NCBI RefSeq assembly: GCF_009711475.1
Contig: NZ_SMMD01000813.1
Span: 1 to 9,270 of the forward strand
DNA from: Fulvivirga aurantia
GTDB taxonomy: Bacteria; Bacteroidota; Bacteroidia; Cytophagales; Cyclobacteriaceae
Length of the DNA: 9,270 bases
Direction: 5' to 3'
Position 1 is the first letter of the stretch. Each line of letters opens with the position of its first letter. Under the pieces are notes generated by a model. That model had not been told where the DNA came from. It saw only the letters and a program-made list of their open reading frames with translations, and did not search any database. Made by a program: the position numbers and the translations under genes. This document shows positions 6,687 to 9,270 of this stretch, one piece after another.

Positions 6687-8912
6687 ATGCCAAGATTTTT
6701 GACATGTATACTTCTGCTGGTAGTGAGTCCGCTGGCAGCCCAATTTACCTACACACTAAATCAAAACATCCCAGTAGTACACGATGGTGACACACTATCA
6801 CTTGCCTGGGCAGGTGGCTTAAATTCCCCTCAATTCAACACCATCGATTTAGATGGAGATGGTAGTCAGGATATGGTTATTTATGACCGAACGGCAAATA
6901 AAATATTGCCATTTATCTCCAAAAATGGTGGTTTTACATATGCCCCGGAATTACAAACTCTTTTTCCGGAAGGAATTAGAAATTGGATGCTACTAAGGGA
7001 TTTTAATTGTGACGGTAAGAAGGATATTTTTGTCAGTGACCCACGAGGTATTGCGGTCTATGTGAATACAACCGAACCCGGGCAGAAGTTGAGTTGGAGA
7101 GTTTTTAATTTTAGAAATGACAGTCAGTTTAAACACTTACTTACACAGGGGTTTAACTCTGCCATTAATCTTCAGGTTAATAGCTCCGATATACCGTCAA
7201 TTTCTGATATTGATGATGATGGTGACCTGGATATTTTGACCTACAGGTTCTCAGGAGCTTCTACCGTTGAGTTTCATAAAAATATGAGCATGGAGCGCGA
7301 TGGCAATTGCGATAGTTTACAATATGAGCGGGTAACCCAAAATTGGGGTGAATACGAAGAATGCCAGTGTGGTAAATTTGCTTTTAACGGTGCAGAATGC
7401 CCTTCATCATCTGGTAGGCAACAACACCAGGGAGGGAAATCACTTTTAGCTCTTGACCTAAATGGAGACCAGGTGAAAGAGCTGGTAGTGTCTGAGGAGG
7501 AATGCACAGAGTTGTTCGCCTTGTCAAACACAGGCACTCAAGAAAATGCCCTTATTTCTTCTGCCACATCAGCCTTTCCTAACTCGTCTAATCCGGCTAG
7601 TCTTTTTGTTTTTCCTGCGGCTTATAATGAAGATGTCGACATGGATGGTATTGATGATTTACTAATCGCTCCAAATGTTTCCGGGAATGTCAATAGTTCG
7701 ATAAATTTTGAGTCTTCCAGCTGGTTTTATAGAAATACCGGGACAAATGAGTTGCCAGAATTTGCATTTATAAAGAGGGACTTTTTACAGGATGAAATGA
7801 TTGACCTGGGAGAAAACGCTGCCCCTGCTTTTGCTGATTTGGATGGAGATGGTGATCAGGATATGTTAATAGGCAGTTATTTACAATTACAAAACCTTGG
7901 GTTCAGGGCCTCCCTGGTACATTATGAAAATGTAGGTACTGCAACTGACCCATCTTTTGAGCTAAGAAATAACGATTACAAACAATTTTCGGCTTTCGGT
8001 CTGATTAATATAAAGCCAAAGTTCAGAGATATAAATTTAGACGGTAATATCGATTTGGTTTTTAGTGCAACGTCTACTAATTCAGGCAGTACAGCTATAT
8101 ATTATTTGCTCAACCAATCGGCCAATAGTTTTGATCCTTCCTCAGAACTTAGACAGCTCTTTCTAATCAGCGATAGATTTCCAAATAACGAGAATTATGA
8201 GATTTTCGATATCGATTCAGATGGGTTACCCGATATATTATTAGGGCGATCAAGTGGCAGGCTAGAGTATTATAAAAGCTTAGGGCCGATCGAAGAACCT
8301 ACGTTTGAAAAACAAGAGGAGCCATTTTATGGTATAGATTTTAGTGTATTTAGGCAAAGTCCGGCTGTTACGATAGAAGATTTAGACGCAAACGGAAGTG
8401 TGGATATGTTTATTGGCGATGCCGGGGGTAACACGACTATTTATGCAGACTTTTTAAATCACCTGGAAGATCCGAGGCCGGGCGTTGAAAAGCTATTTAG
8501 AGATAGTCTATCAAATGACAGCGTCTCACTGCGGCTTGGTAATAAACTCTACGCAACTACAGCAAATTTATTTAATGCCGATAAACCTGCGCTTGTGATG
8601 GGTACGGGAGAAGGTGGTTTGATTGTTTTAGAAAATAATGAGGCAGTAATTAATCCTGTGCTGCCGGTGAGAGGAAATATAGCCATTTACCCAAACCCTG
8701 TGAGAAATGATCAGACTCTTAAAATAGGGGTAACAAAATCGATGAAGGTTGATGTAATCGCTATCTCTGGTCAGCGGATTTTTAGTGATTTAGCGATAAA
8801 GGCCAATGAAATAATTACGCTTGATATCACTTCACTCAGGAGTGGCATTTACACGGTAGTTGGTCGGAGAGAAGGAAAAATTGAAGCCAGAAGATTTATG
8901 GTAACTAAATAA
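6687..8912 (+). CDS. Secreted FG-GAP/VCBS-repeat protein with T9SS type A sorting domain
   Basis: This 741-residue protein has a signal peptide (MPRFLTCILLLVVSPLAAQ, cleavage near residue 18-19). Nine Ca-binding-type acidic loops of the DxDxDGxxD kind start at residues 54, 105, 174, 257, 316, 384, 448, 508 and 565, spaced as in an FG-GAP/VCBS beta-propeller. Between loops 3 and 4 lies an insert with cysteines 208, 226, 228 and 238, with C273 just after loop 4. The C-terminus, from about 664, is a T9SS type A sorting domain: 'IAIYPNPV' (665-672), 'AISGQRIF' (692-699), 'ITSLRSGIYTV' (714-724). The family is exported by Sec, then passed through the outer membrane by T9SS and cleaved for release or surface anchoring. 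No catalytic domain is recognisable, so adhesion or binding is only an inference. Its stop codon overlaps the next gene by one base, suggesting coupling. Confidence 0.93.
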   Translation: MPRFLTCILLLVVSPLAAQFTYTLNQNIPVVHDGDTLSLAWAGGLNSPQFNTIDLDGDGSQDMVIYDRTANKILPFISKNGGFTYAPELQTLFPEGIRNWMLLRDFNCDGKKDIFVSDPRGIAVYVNTTEPGQKLSWRVFNFRNDSQFKHLLTQGFNSAINLQVNSSDIPSISDIDDDGDLDILTYRFSGASTVEFHKNMSMERDGNCDSLQYERVTQNWGEYEECQCGKFAFNGAECPSSSGRQQHQGGKSLLALDLNGDQVKELVVSEEECTELFALSNTGTQENALISSATSAFPNSSNPASLFVFPAAYNEDVDMDGIDDLLIAPNVSGNVNSSINFESSSWFYRNTGTNELPEFAFIKRDFLQDEMIDLGENAAPAFADLDGDGDQDMLIGSYLQLQNLGFRASLVHYENVGTATDPSFELRNNDYKQFSAFGLINIKPKFRDINLDGNIDLVFSATSTNSGSTAIYYLLNQSANSFDPSSELRQLFLISDRFPNNENYEIFDIDSDGLPDILLGRSSGRLEYYKSLGPIEEPTFEKQEEPFYGIDFSVFRQSPAVTIEDLDANGSVDMFIGDAGGNTTIYADFLNHLEDPRPGVEKLFRDSLSNDSVSLRLGNKLYATTANLFNADKPALVMGTGEGGLIVLENNEAVINPVLPVRGNIAIYPNPVRNDQTLKIGVTKSMKVDVIAISGQRIFSDLAIKANEIITLDITSLRSGIYTVVGRREGKIEARRFMVTK

Positions 8913-9270
8913 TGCAGCTTTTTTTATACATATCCATAGTAAAAACACAACCGCTGCTCAACCTAAATAAAAGTCTTGTTGGTAAATTGCCTGGCGTCTC
9001 ATTTTATGATTTAGATAATCATTCAGAACCAGTAGTAGTCGATACTGCCGTAAGAGCAATTGAGGAGGCCTCGGCTGTATTTGTGCATTTAGAAACTGAA
9101 GATGAAAACCCGGGCGTGATCTTAAAAGTAATGAAGAGGCTAGCCAAATTTGAGAAATCTCACGATTTGATAGTCGTTCATAATGGAATCAACTCGTTTT
9201 TAGAGAGAATGGAGAAAAGCTTTGATATACCCTGGTTTAAAAACCAAAACGAGCATGTGATTAGAGAAAA
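8912..9270 (+). CDS. Unrecognised alpha/beta protein (3' partial)
   Basis: An ATG at 8912-8914 overlaps the preceding TAA by one base (TAATG). The frame stays open to the window end, giving 119 residues plus two bases of the next codon. There is no signal peptide or membrane helix; a short hydrophobic strand starts the protein (MQLFLYISIV). The rest alternates likely strands (VSFYDL 29-34, AVFVHLET 55-62, DLIVVHN 85-91) with charged helices (about 43-53, 67-83, 95-103), as in a Rossmann- or flavodoxin-like fold. I recognise no family or active site. Start choice rests on the coupling overlap and on the first strand beginning there. The one-base overlap makes cotranslation with the T9SS-sorted protein likely, but a functional link is unproven. 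Confidence 0.72.
   Translation, partial: MQLFLYISIVKTQPLLNLNKSLVGKLPGVSFYDLDNHSEPVVVDTAVRAIEEASAVFVHLETEDENPGVILKVMKRLAKFEKSHDLIVVHNGINSFLERMEKSFDIPWFKNQNEHVIRE

Noticed and set aside
7274..7537. Minus-strand open frame inside the T9SS-cargo gene
   Set aside because: It is the complement of the cysteine-bearing insert; no independent evidence of coding.
1..9270. A novel defence, mobile or biosynthetic system
   Set aside because: No transposase, integrase, toxin-antitoxin pair, nuclease-effector pair, repeat array or biosynthetic cluster was seen; genes are mostly housekeeping and envelope functions with uniform-looking composition.

Overview
The window looks like an ordinary chromosomal stretch of a Bacteroidota bacterium, probably a Cytophagales-type marine or soil relative (inference). 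Four observations point there. A surface protein carries a type IX secretion (T9SS) C-terminal sorting domain. Two intergenic regions contain the Bacteroidota -7 promoter element TAnnTTTG. No gene start has a Shine-Dalgarno sequence; A/T-rich leaders are seen instead. The base composition is AT-leaning. No rRNA, tRNA, CRISPR array, insertion sequence, integrase or attachment site is visible, and no gap between genes exceeds 300 bases.

Layout. Positions 1-1064 (+) hold an FAD-dependent DAO-family oxidoreductase that lacks only its first few residues. After a 6-base gap, 1071-4379 (+) encodes a large outer-membrane protein. It has a signal peptide, a catalytically dead peptidase-MA-like domain, a six-bladed TolB-like beta-propeller, an acidic linker and an Omp85-type barrel. 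A 40-base gap with a TACATTTG promoter element precedes yicC (4420-5298, +), an RNA-hairpin endoribonuclease. murF (5312-6589, -) converges on yicC, and a perfect 10-bp stem-loop covers the murF stop codon. The 97-base divergent region upstream of murF (6590-6686) holds a perfect 8-bp inverted repeat and a TATATTTG promoter element. Then comes 6687-8912 (+), a secreted protein with nine acidic FG-GAP/VCBS-type Ca-binding loops and a T9SS type A sorting tail. Its stop codon overlaps by one base the start of a gene cut off by the window end (8912 onward), a cytosolic-looking alpha/beta protein I do not recognise.

How the genes fit together. murF completes the cytoplasmic peptidoglycan precursor and yicC acts in RNA turnover; both are housekeeping genes. 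The barrel protein and the T9SS cargo are cell-envelope and surface proteins. No single pathway ties the window together, and I do not see a convincing undescribed defence, mobile or biosynthetic system. The points most worth a second look are the dead-peptidase/propeller/Omp85 chimera, the inverted repeat between murF and the T9SS gene, the cysteine-bearing insert in the T9SS protein, and the unrecognised protein translationally coupled to it.
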